Numbered from the stretch's first letter, positions 14,779 through 23,143 are shown. The stretch is DNA of 64,000 nucleotides from Micromonospora terminaliae (GCF_009671205.1 NZ_CP045309.1:5084001-5148000); one strand, 5' to 3'. Numbers and translations: made by a program. Notes: generated from the sequence alone by a model not told the origin.

Positions 14779-17001
14779 GTGGCGGAACCCGACCTGACCC
14801 TGACCGCGAGCCTGCGGCCGGCGGCGCTGGACGCCCGGCGCGGCGTCGTCCGCCTGCACCCCGAGGTGCTGACGGCCCTGGCGCTGCGCCCCGGCGACCC
14901 GGTGCGGCTGACCGGCCGCCGGGTGACCGCCGGCATCGCCGCACCGGCCGAGCCGACCGCGAGCAGCGCCCTGCTCTACGCCGACGACCTGCTGCTGGGA
15001 AACCTGGGCCTGCGTGACGGCGGGCAGGTCACCGTGAGCCCGCTGCCCGCGACACCGGCGCGGCGGCTCACCCTGGCCGGTCCGGTCGGCGTCGTCGCCG
15101 CGGTCTCCCCGGAGATGCTCCGGCTCGCCCTGCTCGGCAAGGTGGTCACCGCCGGGGACGACGTCTCGCTGCTGCCCCAGGACGTGCTCCCCGACGCCGC
15201 GCTCCGCGGCCTGGTCGAGGCCGCCCGCCGCAGCCTGGCCACCACCGTGGGGTACGCCTGGACCAGCACCCTGCTCACCGTGGTGTCGGCCGAGCCCGCG
15301 ACCGGCGCGCTGGTCACCATGGACACCGTGGTCGGCTGGGAGCACGGCCCGGCCACCCGCGGCTCCGGCCCGGCCGGCGACGCGGGTGCCCCGGCCCCGG
15401 CGGAAGCGGCGCCGGCCGACGGTCTGCTCGGGCCCGAGGACGCGCCCGACGTGGACGAGCTGCCCGGGCTGCGCACCCAGGCCGAGGAGCTGACCGAGCT
15501 GCTCGACCTGGGCTTCCACCACCGCGAGGTGCTGGGCCGGCTCGGCACCACCGTCTCGCTCGGCGTGCTCGTCGCCGGACCGGCCGGCTCGGGCAAGTCG
15601 GCGCTGGTCCGCGCGGTCGCCGCCCGGGTCCGTGCCCGCGTACGCCCGCTGTGGGGTCCCGAACTGGCCGCACTCAGCAACGACGCGGCCGCCCGCCGGC
15701 TGCGCGAGGCCGCCGCGGCGGTCCGCGCCAACGGACCGGCCGTGCTGCTGGTCACCGACGTGGAGGCGGTCGCTCCGGCCGACGAGCCCGGCCCGCTGGC
15801 CACGGTGTTCCGGCAGGTGGTCGCCGAGACGGTCGGCGCCGGCGCGGCGGTGGTCTGCACGACCGGGCGCCCCGAGGCGGTGGACCCGGCGCTGCGCGCC
15901 CCGGACCTGCTCTCGCTGCGGATCACCGTGCCGCTGCCCGACGCGGCGCTGCGCCGGGAACAGCTCACCGTGCTCACCCGGCAGGTGCCGCTGGCCGAGG
16001 ACGTCCGGCTGGACGAGGTGGCCGCCCGTACGCCGGGGTTCGTCGCCGCCGACCTGGCCGCGCTGGTCCGGGAGGCCGGGGTGCGGGCGGCGCTGCGGCA
16101 GAAGACGGCCGAGAAGCCGACCGTGGCCATGGCCGACTTCACCGGCGCGCTGGAGGTGGTCCGGCCGACCACGATGGCGGCGTCCACCCTGGAGCTGGCC
16201 TCGGTGACCCTGGACGACGTCGGCGGCCTGCACGAGGTCAAGCAGACGCTGACCGAGTCGGTGCTCTGGCCGCTGACCTACCCGGACACCTTCGCCCGGC
16301 TCGGCGTGACGCCGCCGCGCGGCGTGCTGCTCTACGGGCCGCCCGGCTGCGGAAAGACCTACCTGGTCACCGCGCTGGCCGGCTCGGGCCGGGCCAACGT
16401 GCTGTCGGTGAAGGGCGCGGAGCTGCTCTCCAAGTGGGTCGGTGAGAGCGAACGGGCGGTACGCGAGCTGTTCCGCCGGGCCCGCGAGGCAGCGCCCACC
16501 CTGGTCTTCCTCGACGAGGTGGACGCCCTGGCCCCCGTCCGCGGCCAGGCCACCGACGGGGGCACCACCGACCGGGTGGTCGCCGCCCTGCTCACCGAGC
16601 TCGACGGGGTGGAGGCGCTGCGCAACGTGGTGGTGGTCGGCGCCACGAACCGGCCGGAGCTGGTCGACCCGGCGCTGCTCCGCCCCGGCCGGCTGGAACG
16701 CCTCGTGTACGTGCCGCCGCCGGACGGCCCGGCCCGCGCCGAGATCCTCCGCGCGGCCGCCCGGCACGTCCCGCTCGCGCCCGACGTGGACCTGACCGCC
16801 CTCGGCGCGGAGCTGGACGGCTTCTCGGCGGCCGACTGCGCGGCGCTGATCCGGGAGGCGGCCCTCGCCGCTATGCGCGAGTCGCTGGCCGCGAGCACGG
16901 TCACCGCGGCGCACGTCGAGGCGGCCCGCACCCGCGTCCGCCCCTCCCTGGACCCCGTCCAGCTCGCCCTGCTGGAGGCCTACGCCGCCACCCGGCGGTG
17001 A
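14779..17001 (+). CDS. CDC48-like AAA+ ATPase with two AAA modules
   Basis: 740 residues. An N-domain of the CDC48 type (residues about 1-185) precedes two AAA modules. D1 keeps Walker A (GPAGSGKS) but its Walker B region reads VLLVTDVEA rather than DE, and the arginine-finger region is altered (DPALRAPDL). D2 (about residues 475-740) is canonical: GPPGCGKT, pore loop SKWVGESE, FLDEVDAL, sensor GATNRPE and finger region LLRPGRLER. It is probably a D2-driven unfoldase or remodeller. A TACTGT -10 box lies seven bases before GTG 14779, suggesting a leaderless mRNA. It converges on the gas vesicle operon, whose stop is six bases away. It is not GvpN, which is a much shorter MoxR-type protein. Confidence 0.88.
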   Translation: MAEPDLTLTASLRPAALDARRGVVRLHPEVLTALALRPGDPVRLTGRRVTAGIAAPAEPTASSALLYADDLLLGNLGLRDGGQVTVSPLPATPARRLTLAGPVGVVAAVSPEMLRLALLGKVVTAGDDVSLLPQDVLPDAALRGLVEAARRSLATTVGYAWTSTLLTVVSAEPATGALVTMDTVVGWEHGPATRGSGPAGDAGAPAPAEAAPADGLLGPEDAPDVDELPGLRTQAEELTELLDLGFHHREVLGRLGTTVSLGVLVAGPAGSGKSALVRAVAARVRARVRPLWGPELAALSNDAAARRLREAAAAVRANGPAVLLVTDVEAVAPADEPGPLATVFRQVVAETVGAGAAVVCTTGRPEAVDPALRAPDLLSLRITVPLPDAALRREQLTVLTRQVPLAEDVRLDEVAARTPGFVAADLAALVREAGVRAALRQKTAEKPTVAMADFTGALEVVRPTTMAASTLELASVTLDDVGGLHEVKQTLTESVLWPLTYPDTFARLGVTPPRGVLLYGPPGCGKTYLVTALAGSGRANVLSVKGAELLSKWVGESERAVRELFRRAREAAPTLVFLDEVDALAPVRGQATDGGTTDRVVAALLTELDGVEALRNVVVVGATNRPELVDPALLRPGRLERLVYVPPPDGPARAEILRAAARHVPLAPDVDLTALGAELDGFSAADCAALIREAALAAMRESLAASTVTAAHVEAARTRVRPSLDPVQLALLEAYAATRR

Positions 17002-17007
17002 GCCGGC

Positions 17008-17361
17008 TCAGTCGGTGGGCAGCAGCGGGCCGAGCGGGCCGAGGTCGAGGTTGAGGTCCTCGGGTGCGAGACCGAAGTACTCGCGGAGCTGGGTCATCTG
17101 CTCCTCCAGCGCCATCAGCGTGGCGCCCACCCGCTCGACCTGCTCGTCGGTCAGGTCGCCGAGGTCGACCCGGCGCAGCGCCTGCCGTTCCATGAGCTGC
17201 CGGAGCAGCTCGATCACGGTGAGCACCAGACTGGCGAGCCCGCGCTCGACCGAGTCCTGGTCGACGGCGAGCCGGCGGTCCAGCGGCCGGACCCGGGGCG
17301 CCCGCCAGGCCGGCTCGCCCAGCGCCGCCGCCAGCTCGGCCGCCTCGTCCCGGCCCGTCAC
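17008..17361 (-). CDS. gvpK: Gas vesicle protein GvpK
   Basis: 117 residues matching the GvpK family: LAVDQDSVERGLASLVLTVI, ELLRQLMERQALRRVDLGDL, and the C-terminal EYFGLAPEDLNLDLGPLG. It is needed for gas vesicle assembly, though its exact step is unclear. GTG 17361 overlaps the gvpS stop (GTGA). It is the last gene of the operon, and its stop faces the AAA+ gene six bases away. Confidence 0.96.
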   Translation of the reverse strand: MTGRDEAAELAAALGEPAWRAPRVRPLDRRLAVDQDSVERGLASLVLTVIELLRQLMERQALRRVDLGDLTDEQVERVGATLMALEEQMTQLREYFGLAPEDLNLDLGPLGPLLPTD

Positions 17362-17579
17362 GGTGCCGCCTCCGGCTCGGGCGGGGCGAGCGCGCCCACC
17401 GAGGCGATGAGCGCCCGCAGCGAGACGCGGACCAGGTCGATGTCCGCGATGGCAAGGGTGATGTCCCCGGTGATCACCACGCCGGTGGCGAGCACCCGGT
17501 CGAGCAGGTCGACCAGCGCCACCGGCCGGTAGGTCAGCGGGTCGTCGGCGCTGTTCGGCGCCAGCGTGGTCACGCCCAT
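17358..17579 (-). CDS. gvpS: GvpA-family minor gas vesicle protein GvpS
   Basis: 73 residues with the GvpA-family core: ALVDLLDRVLATGVVITGDI then TLAIADIDLVRVSLRALIAS. It lacks long tails, unlike GvpA and GvpJ in the same operon. Its position between gvpL and gvpK matches GvpS of Streptomyces clusters. It probably helps nucleate or cap the shell. ATG 17579 overlaps the end of gvpL by 10 bases. Confidence 0.92.
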   Translation of the reverse strand: MGVTTLAPNSADDPLTYRPVALVDLLDRVLATGVVITGDITLAIADIDLVRVSLRALIASVGALAPPEPEAAP

Positions 17580-18370
17580 GCCGGCTCCGCCTCCGGTTCC
17601 GCCACGAAGGAGTACGGCGGCCAGGGGCCGGTCAGCTCCATCCGCAGCTCCGGGTGCCGCTGCGCCAGCTCGCGGGCCAGCCCGGCGAAGCCGTCCCAGC
17701 GGTCCCGGTCGACCAGGTACGCCCCGTTGAGCACCATGGCGGTGGGCGCACCGGAGAGCCGCCGGTCCTGCGGGGCGTGCCTTCGGGCGGCGACCGCGTA
17801 CCCCGCGAGGGCGGCGTGCACGGCGGCGGCCCCGTCGGCCGCGACCCGCTGCCCCTCCTCCCGGGCGGTGAGCTGAGCCTTGCGCCGCCGCAGGTACGCC
17901 GCGCCGGCCCCGCCCCCGCCGGCGGGTTCCTCGACCTGCGGGGTGGCGCCGGGCACCACGTACCCCTTGACGCCCCACTCCGCGCGGCCGGCGAGCCGGG
18001 CCAGGGTGCCGGCCAGCTCGTCGTGCCGCTCGACCAGCACCCGGGCCACCCGGTCGTCGTCACGGTGGACGGTGGCGAGCCGGGCCGGCACCACGGCACC
18101 GGACCGGGACAGCGCGTCCACCACGGCGTGGTGCGCCCGGGCGGCCCGCTCCAGCCAGGCCAGGTCCTCCAGGTTCCGGCGCAGCGCGGCCTCGCCGTAC
18201 TCGCTGAGCGGGGCGTCGCTCACCACGGCGACCAGGCCGGCGGCGGCCACGGCCCGGACCGGCGTGCCGGCGATGCCCGGCAGCCCGGCCGGCGTGGCCG
18301 TCCCGGTGACCACGCCGTGCAGCCAGACGGCGGTGCCGGTGTCCCGGGTGGGGTCAGAGGTCGTGGTCAT
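17570..18370 (-). CDS. gvpL: Gas vesicle protein GvpL (GvpF/GvpL family)
   Basis: 266 residues of the GvpF/L family: an N-terminal domain beginning AVWLHGVVTG, a middle helical region with VVPARLATVHRDDDRVARVL, and an end containing MVLNGAYLVDRDRWDGFAGL then LELTGPWPPYSF-like MELTGPWPPYSF. GvpF/L proteins bind GvpA and act in early assembly. It overlaps gvpJ by 17 bases. This is the second of two family members in the operon, the other being gvpF. Confidence 0.94.
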   Translation of the reverse strand: MTTTSDPTRDTGTAVWLHGVVTGTATPAGLPGIAGTPVRAVAAAGLVAVVSDAPLSEYGEAALRRNLEDLAWLERAARAHHAVVDALSRSGAVVPARLATVHRDDDRVARVLVERHDELAGTLARLAGRAEWGVKGYVVPGATPQVEEPAGGGGAGAAYLRRRKAQLTAREEGQRVAADGAAAVHAALAGYAVAARRHAPQDRRLSGAPTAMVLNGAYLVDRDRWDGFAGLARELAQRHPELRMELTGPWPPYSFVAEPEAEPAWA

Positions 18371-18731
18371 GCCAGCCCTCCCTCGGGTCCCGCTCGGCCC
18401 GGGCGGCGACCCGCGGCCGGCGGGACGCCTCGACCTCCTCGGGATCGCGCGGGCCCGGCTCGACCGGCGGGCGGGCCCGCGAGCTGAGCCACGGGTCGTG
18501 CTCCCACCAGTCGATGCCGATCTGCCGCGCCGTGTCCACCGAGGCGATGACCAGCCGTAGCTTCAGCGTCAGCAGCTCGATGTCGAGCAGGCTGACCCGG
18601 ATGTCACCGGCGATCACGATGCCGCGGTCGAGCACCCGTTCCAGGATGTCGCCGAGGTTCGCCGGCTCGTGGCCGGCCGGCAACACCTGACCGGAGTTCT
18701 GCACGACGGACGGCGCCCGCCCAATGGTCAT
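18354..18731 (-). CDS. gvpJ: GvpA-family gas vesicle protein GvpJ
   Basis: 125 residues. The GvpA-type core (NLGDILERVLDRGIVIAGDI, then RVSLLDIELLTLKLRLVIAS) is followed by VDTARQIGIDWWEHDPWL and a charged tail rich in Arg, Glu and Pro. A tail of this kind and the position after gvpO fit GvpJ, a minor shell protein implicated in vesicle nucleation. The operon therefore holds three GvpA paralogues. Confidence 0.93.
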   Translation of the reverse strand: MTIGRAPSVVQNSGQVLPAGHEPANLGDILERVLDRGIVIAGDIRVSLLDIELLTLKLRLVIASVDTARQIGIDWWEHDPWLSSRARPPVEPGPRDPEEVEASRRPRVAARAERDPREGWHDHDL

Positions 18732-18732
18732 C

Positions 18733-19080
18733 TCAGTCCCCCTTGCCGCGCTGGTAGCGGCGCGTCCGCCGGTAGCCGAGCAGACTTCCGGTCATGTCCA
18801 GTTCGACCTCGTACAGGCCGAGCAGGTCGGTCGACGCCGGGATGCGGTGGTCCTCGACCACCTCCACCCCGATCCGCCAGCCGTCGTCGGTGGGCTGGAT
18901 CGAGGTGACCCCGAGCGGATCCCTGCCGGTGAGCGCGACGATCTGGCGCAACCCCTCCCGGGCCGCCTCGGCAGCGCTGACCGCCTCCTCGTCGTCCTCG
19001 TCGAGATACCGCTCCTCGGCCCGACCGCCCCGGTCGCGCCACCGCTCCCGGTGGCCGTCGCCCCGGATCCGTGCCGTCAT
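18733..19080 (-). CDS. gvpO: Gas vesicle protein GvpO
   Basis: 115 residues. A basic/acidic N-terminus leads to the GvpO core: AAREGLRQIVALTGRDPLGV, then DDGWRIGVEVVEDHRIPAST and DLLGLYEVELDMTGSLLGYR, ending in RTRRYQRG. GvpO is essential for vesicle formation in haloarchaea and conserved in actinobacterial clusters. It overlaps gvpG by four bases and ends two bases before the gvpJ start. Confidence 0.95.
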   Translation of the reverse strand: MTARIRGDGHRERWRDRGGRAEERYLDEDDEEAVSAAEAAREGLRQIVALTGRDPLGVTSIQPTDDGWRIGVEVVEDHRIPASTDLLGLYEVELDMTGSLLGYRRTRRYQRGKGD

Positions 19081-19424
19081 GGTCCTCCCCCTCGTCCGCG
19101 GCGCGCCGCACCGCGGCGGCCGCCGGCCGTACCCCGCCGGGCGGGTGCCGGCCGCCGGGGCCCGCCCTCCCGCTGCGGCGGGGTACGGTCCGTCCCGGCG
19201 GCCGGCCTGGTCAGCCGGTCCAGCACCTGCTGCTGCCCCCGGTCCCGCTCCTCCGGCGTGATGTCCCCGGCCGCCGCGGCCCGGTCCAGCTCCTCCAGCT
19301 CACGCCGGATGTTGACCGGGTTGTACTGCTGGGACTCGGCCTCCCGCGCCACCACCTTGACCAGCGCCGTGAGCCCGCGCACCGGCGCGTACGGCAGGGT
19401 CAGCAGCGTCCACAGGATGTCCAC
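19077..19424 (-). CDS. gvpG: Gas vesicle protein GvpG
   Basis: 115 residues. The first 75 match GvpG: LWTLLTLPYAPVRGLTALVK, then VVAREAESQQYNPVNIRREL and an amphipathic helix. A basic, Gly/Arg/Pro-rich tail of about 40 residues is added. GvpG belongs to the core assembly set. It follows gvpF by four bases and overlaps gvpO. Confidence 0.95.
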   Translation of the reverse strand: MDILWTLLTLPYAPVRGLTALVKVVAREAESQQYNPVNIRRELEELDRAAAAGDITPEERDRGQQQVLDRLTRPAAGTDRTPPQREGGPRRPAPARRGTAGGRRGAARRGRGGGP

Positions 19425-19428
19425 GCGG

Positions 19429-20184
19429 TCACTCCACCAGCTGGTGCGCGCTGACGAAGTCGTACGGGGCGAGCGGGCCGATCAGCCGCATCCGGATCAG
19501 GTCCCGCCGGCGCTCGGCGAAGTCCTCCACGGCCTGGACGAACTCGTCCTCGTCGTCGCCCTCCACGAGGAAGGAGACGCGCACCGCGTCCAGCTCGTGG
19601 CTGGGCGGGAGGGCGGTGTCCGCCACGGCGTACCGGCCCACCGCGTCGATCAGGTCGCGGTTCTCCGCCTCGCGGCGCAGCTCCACCGCCTGACTGATCA
19701 TCTCGCCGAGCCGGATGCGCTGCTCCCGGCTCTCGATCTCCGGCCGGCCGCGCACCTCGTCGGCGAGGGCCGCGGCGGAGGCGTTCTCCGCCAGGAACCC
19801 GCTGATGAACTCCTGCTCGTCGAAGCGCCCGTGCACGGTGTACTGGAGCCGGTCCTCGACCTCGTCGAGGGCGGCGGCGAACCGGTCGTGGTGCGCGGCG
19901 AGCAGGTCCTCGACCGCGTCCTCGCCGGTCACCACCGTGCCGAACCGCACCGGCAGCACCGGCGCGACCACGGCCGTCCCGTCGAGCAGCCGCTCGTACG
20001 CGGTCAGATCGGCCGGCCGGCCCAGCGCCTCCTCCAGCCCGACCTCGCTGACCAGCGCGGCCAGCTCGCCGTGCCGGATCGCGATCACCTCGCCGGGCGG
20101 GGAGCCGACCCCCTCGGCCTCGGGGGTCGGCTCCACGTCGGACGGCACGATGCCGTAGATGAACAGCCCGTTCTCCTGAGCCAT
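19429..20184 (-). CDS. gvpF: Gas vesicle protein GvpF (GvpF/GvpL family)
   Basis: 251 residues. It starts GLFIYGIVPSDVEPTPEAEG, a typical GvpF opening, and continues with VVAPVLPVRFGTVVTGEDAV, a central acidic helical region, and the family end DLIRMRLIGPLAPYDFV. GvpF contacts GvpA before it joins the growing shell. It lies directly after gvpA (two-base gap). Confidence 0.95.
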   Translation of the reverse strand: MAQENGLFIYGIVPSDVEPTPEAEGVGSPPGEVIAIRHGELAALVSEVGLEEALGRPADLTAYERLLDGTAVVAPVLPVRFGTVVTGEDAVEDLLAAHHDRFAAALDEVEDRLQYTVHGRFDEQEFISGFLAENASAAALADEVRGRPEIESREQRIRLGEMISQAVELRREAENRDLIDAVGRYAVADTALPPSHELDAVRVSFLVEGDDEDEFVQAVEDFAERRRDLIRMRLIGPLAPYDFVSAHQLVE

Positions 20185-20185
20185 G

Positions 20186-20614
20186 TCAGCGCTCCTCGTC
20201 CCGCCGCCGGCGCGGCCGTTCCCGCTCCCGCTCGGAGCCGCCGTCCCGGAGCGAGTCGGCCACCGCGCCGCTGATCTCCTGGGCCGCCTTGCCGAGCCCG
20301 GAGATCGCCTTGCCCTTGGTGGCCGCGCCGGCCGCGTCGCCGACCATGTCCGGCAGGCCCTTCGTGCCCTTCGGCACGATGCTCAGCCGGTCGACCGCCT
20401 CGGCGAACCGCAGGTACGTGTCGACGCTGGCGATCACGATCCGCGCGTTGATCTCCAGGAGCTGGATGCCGACCACGGCGACCGACACCTGGGCGTCGAT
20501 CACCACGCCCTTGTCCAGGACGGTCTCCACGACGTCGGCGAGGGTCCCTCCGCCGCCGCCGCTGGTGCGTTCCAGGGCGCTGCCCGGCTGTCCCGTCGTG
20601 GTTGCCACGGTCAT
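20186..20614 (-). CDS. gvpA: Major gas vesicle structural protein GvpA
   Basis: 142 residues. The GvpA core is at about residues 24-80: TLADVVETVLDKGVVIDAQV, SVAVVGIQLLEINARIVIAS, then VDTYLRFAEAVDRL. This self-assembles into the protein shell ribs. A Gly/Lys- and Arg/Glu-rich C-terminal extension of about 60 residues follows, longer than cyanobacterial GvpA but usual in actinomycetes. ATG 20614 overlaps the gvpZ stop (ATGA). Confidence 0.93.
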   Translation of the reverse strand: MTVATTTGQPGSALERTSGGGGGTLADVVETVLDKGVVIDAQVSVAVVGIQLLEINARIVIASVDTYLRFAEAVDRLSIVPKGTKGLPDMVGDAAGAATKGKAISGLGKAAQEISGAVADSLRDGGSERERERPRRRRDEER

Positions 20615-21873
20615 TCCTCACGCTCCTCACGCCGGCGGCGCACCACCGGCCGTCGTGGTGTCTCGGGAGCCCGCCGGACCGGGCGCGGGCGCTCGGGGCG
20701 CGCCTCCCGCTCCTCGCGCGGCTGGGGGCGGCGCGCCCGTTCGGGCGCACGGCGGCGCGGCGGTTCCTCCTCCTCGGGCTCCTCGGCGTACTCGTCGTCG
20801 TCGAAGTCGTCGCCCTCGTCGTAGTCCGCGTACTCCTCCTCGTCGGGGGCGGGACGGCGACGCGGCGGCGGCGGCCGGCGGCGGCCGCGCGGGGCGGGCC
20901 GGCGCTCCTCCTCCGGCTCCTCCTCCTCGGGCTCCTCCTCCGGTTCCTCCTCGGGCTGCTCGGCGCGGCCCCGCCCGCGGGCCTTCCGCTCCTCGCGGCC
21001 CTCCCGCTCCTCGCGGCCCTCCCGCTCCTCGCCCTCGCGGGCCTCCTGCTCCTCGCGGAGCGCGGTCTCGTGGTCCTTGACCACCTGGGAGTCCTCGATC
21101 TCACCGCGCCAGCCCTCGACCGAGTCGGGGTCGAGCACGGTCTGCGTCATCACGTGCCGGACGAAGTGCTTCAGCTCCAGCCGGACCCGGCGGCCCTGGG
21201 CGCGCCACAGGTTGCCGGTGTGCTCGAAGAGGCCCTGCGGGTGGTATTCGAGCACGACCAGGATCCTGGTCAGCTCGGGAGCGACCTCGTGGAAGCTGAC
21301 GGTGCCGTCGACGGAACCCTTCTCGCCCTTGGAGCGCCAGTGGATGAGCCGGTCCGGGATCTGCCGGACGATGGTCGACTCCCAGGTCCGGTGCGACCAG
21401 AAGACCTGCGCCTTCCAGGTCATCTTCCCGTCCGAGTCCCAGTCAGCCTGCTCGACCTTCTTCATGAAGCTCGGGAAGTCGCCGAACTGGGTCCACTGGT
21501 TGTAGGCGACGCGGACCGGAACGCCGACCTCGATGGTCTCGACGATGTTGGTGACCTTGAGCTTCTTGCCGCCGCCCTTGCCGCCCTTGCCGCCGCCGAA
21601 CGCCGACATCAACTTCTCCTTACCGCCGGCCAGGCCGGCATGGAACATGGCCTTGACCGGGGAGTGGCCCTCGGCGAGCTTCTGGGCGCCGGTGGCGGCG
21701 GCGACCAGGCCGGGGCCACCGCCCTGCTTGGCGTACTCGCTGAGCCGGCCGGTGGCGCCCGTGATCTTCTCGGTGACCACGTGCACGGCCCGCTCGCCGA
21801 TGGCCGAGGCCAGGTTGCGCAGCTCGTCGCCGAGCTGCTCCCGGGCGCGGTCCGTGAGGTTGCTGGTCGCCAT
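20611..21873 (-). CDS. gvpZ: SRPBCC-domain protein of gas vesicle clusters (GvpZ-like)
   Basis: 420 residues. After an N-terminal helical region there is a START/SRPBCC (polyketide-cyclase-like) domain at about residues 100-240: TNIVETIEVGVPVRVAYNQW, TQFGDFPSFMKKVEQADWDS, DRLIHWRSKGEKGSVDGTV. The last 150 or so residues are an extreme low-complexity tail of Glu, Arg and Pro, plausibly disordered. Position two genes from the promoter and next to gvpA matches GvpZ of Streptomyces clusters. The symbol rests on that synteny. ATG 21873 is chosen over the long upstream frame, which overlaps gvpY. Confidence 0.82.
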   Translation of the reverse strand: MATSNLTDRAREQLGDELRNLASAIGERAVHVVTEKITGATGRLSEYAKQGGGPGLVAAATGAQKLAEGHSPVKAMFHAGLAGGKEKLMSAFGGGKGGKGGGKKLKVTNIVETIEVGVPVRVAYNQWTQFGDFPSFMKKVEQADWDSDGKMTWKAQVFWSHRTWESTIVRQIPDRLIHWRSKGEKGSVDGTVSFHEVAPELTRILVVLEYHPQGLFEHTGNLWRAQGRRVRLELKHFVRHVMTQTVLDPDSVEGWRGEIEDSQVVKDHETALREEQEAREGEEREGREEREGREERKARGRGRAEQPEEEPEEEPEEEEPEEERRPAPRGRRRPPPPRRRPAPDEEEYADYDEGDDFDDDEYAEEPEEEEPPRRRAPERARRPQPREEREARPERPRPVRRAPETPRRPVVRRRREEREE

Positions 21874-21875
21874 GG

Positions 21876-22343
21876 TCACCGCCCCCGCTGCCGTCGCGCG
21901 ACGACCGGGCGCCCGCCCCGGTCCGTCTCGTCCTCCGCGGTGGGCTGCTCGTCCAGCTCCTCCTCGTCGTCGGCGGCCGAGCGCCGGTCCTCCGCCGGCT
22001 CCTCCTCCGGCGGGCCACCCTCCGACCCGCCGCCGCCGGACTTCCGGCGCAGCGCGTCGGCGCTGCCGCGCAGCTTGCCGCTGAGCGCGTCGATGCCGCT
22101 GCCCGCGGCGGCGGTCGCCGCGGCCTTGCCGGCCGTGGCCAGCGGGGCGCCCAGCTTGCCGAGGCCGCCGAGCTGGGGGACGTTCAACAGGTCCGTGCCG
22201 AGCTGCTTCAGCCCGCCCGGTCGCTGGCTGGCCCGCCCGGCCGCCACGGCGGCGGCGAGGGTGAGGGCGGCACGCATCTTCTTCCGGCGACCGAGGAGGT
22301 AGCCGAAGCCCACCGCCAGCGCTACCCGTGCTCCGCTCTTCAT
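21876..22343 (-). CDS. gvpY: Gas-vesicle-cluster membrane-associated protein (GvpY-like)
   Basis: 155 residues, first gene of the operon. It opens MKSGARVALAVGFGYLLGRR, a short hydrophobic segment followed by basic residues, then an Ala-rich helical region and an acidic C-terminus (EEEPAEDRRSAADDEEELDE). The sequence and first-gene position resemble GvpY of Streptomyces clusters, so the symbol is by synteny. The function is not known. ATG 22343 has a GAAGGAGAACTG ribosome site. Confidence 0.75.
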   Translation of the reverse strand: MKSGARVALAVGFGYLLGRRKKMRAALTLAAAVAAGRASQRPGGLKQLGTDLLNVPQLGGLGKLGAPLATAGKAAATAAAGSGIDALSGKLRGSADALRRKSGGGGSEGGPPEEEPAEDRRSAADDEEELDEQPTAEDETDRGGRPVVARRQRGR

Positions 22344-22633
22344 CAGTTCTCCTTCGCTCCCCGGCGGAAGCGGACACCTCATCTGGAGCAGGCCCGGAAA
22401 GACAGCTGCCGGGGATCAGCGGAAAGGGGCCTGCGACCGACGTTCCGTATCAGCGGACCCGGCGGGCAGTACCCGTCACCCCAACGGCAAAACATTCCGG
22501 TGGGGCCAGGGAGACGCGTTTAACTCGCGGAATTGGAAACCCGGCTAGGTCTCGGTCAGACCACGCAAAACGGGCAGACAGGTCGAGTGGACCAGGGAAA
22601 ACTCAAAACGCTTGACCGAGGGCAATCAGCGGT
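22344..22633. other. Gas vesicle operon leader and spacer
   Basis: About 290 bases without a gene. It contains the sigma-B-type promoter at 22469-22493 and a 5' leader of roughly 120 bases before gvpY. The right part (22500-22633) carries several A-rich stretches but no recognisable element. It lies downstream of the acetyltransferase gene, whose transcripts from 23143 may read in. Confidence 0.5.
22469..22493 (-). promoter_or_regulatory. Sigma-B/SigF-type promoter of the gas vesicle operon
   Basis: Minus strand: GTTT (22493-22490), 15-base spacer, GGGTAC (22474-22469). This fits the actinomycete general-stress sigma consensus GTTT-N14/15-GGGTA(A/T) except for the last base. It sits about 120 bases before gvpY and points into the operon. 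Confidence 0.65.
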
Positions 22634-23143
22634 TCAATGCGTCGGCAAAGCCGAATCGAGACACATTCTTGCGCGCAGCTTTCCATTTTCCTCGCGCAAT
22701 TCCGCACCGCATTTACGAAGAACGGATACGGCGCCCTGATTGTCCGGTGTCGTCTCGGCCACGACCGAGTGCATTCCGGCGGCAGCGGCGGCGTGCAGCA
22801 GTTCCCGCAGGGCCGCCGCGCCGAGCCCCTGGCCGCGCGCCGAGCGGCCCAGCCACATCCCGGTCTCCACCGTCCCCGGCTCGTCGCAGCGGGTCATCCG
22901 GACCATGCCGACCACCTCGCCACCGGCGACGATCGCGTACATCCGGGTGCGGGTGGGGCCGTCCAGCCCGCCGAAGCTCGCGCGGTAGAACTCGCGGAAG
23001 GCCTCCCGGCGGGCCAGCGACCATCCGGCCGGGGCCTGCACCGGGGGCATGACATCTTCCGGCTCCGCCTCGGCAGCCGCTACGGAGAGCAACGGCTCCA
23101 GGTTGCCTTCGTCCACCGGCTCCAGTCGTACGGCACCCCTCAC
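22634..23143 (-). CDS. GNAT-family N-acetyltransferase
   Basis: 169 residues of the GNAT fold: VRLEPVDEGNLEPLLSVAA at the start, YAIVAGGEVVGMVRMTRCD in the sheet, the acetyl-CoA loop GMWLGRSARGQGLGAAALRE (Q/RxxGxG/A type), then VVAETTPDNQGAVSVLRKCG. The acceptor is unknown. GTG 23143 is preferred, with a CAGACT -10-like box seven bases upstream. It lies upstream of, and in the same direction as, the gas vesicle operon, with a separate promoter between. Confidence 0.88.
   Translation of the reverse strand: MRGAVRLEPVDEGNLEPLLSVAAAEAEPEDVMPPVQAPAGWSLARREAFREFYRASFGGLDGPTRTRMYAIVAGGEVVGMVRMTRCDEPGTVETGMWLGRSARGQGLGAAALRELLHAAAAAGMHSVVAETTPDNQGAVSVLRKCGAELREENGKLRARMCLDSALPTH

Noticed and set aside
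14779..17001. Assignment of the AAA+ gene as gvpN
   Set aside because: GvpN is a single MoxR-type AAA protein of about 300 residues; this is a 740-residue double-AAA CDC48-like protein.
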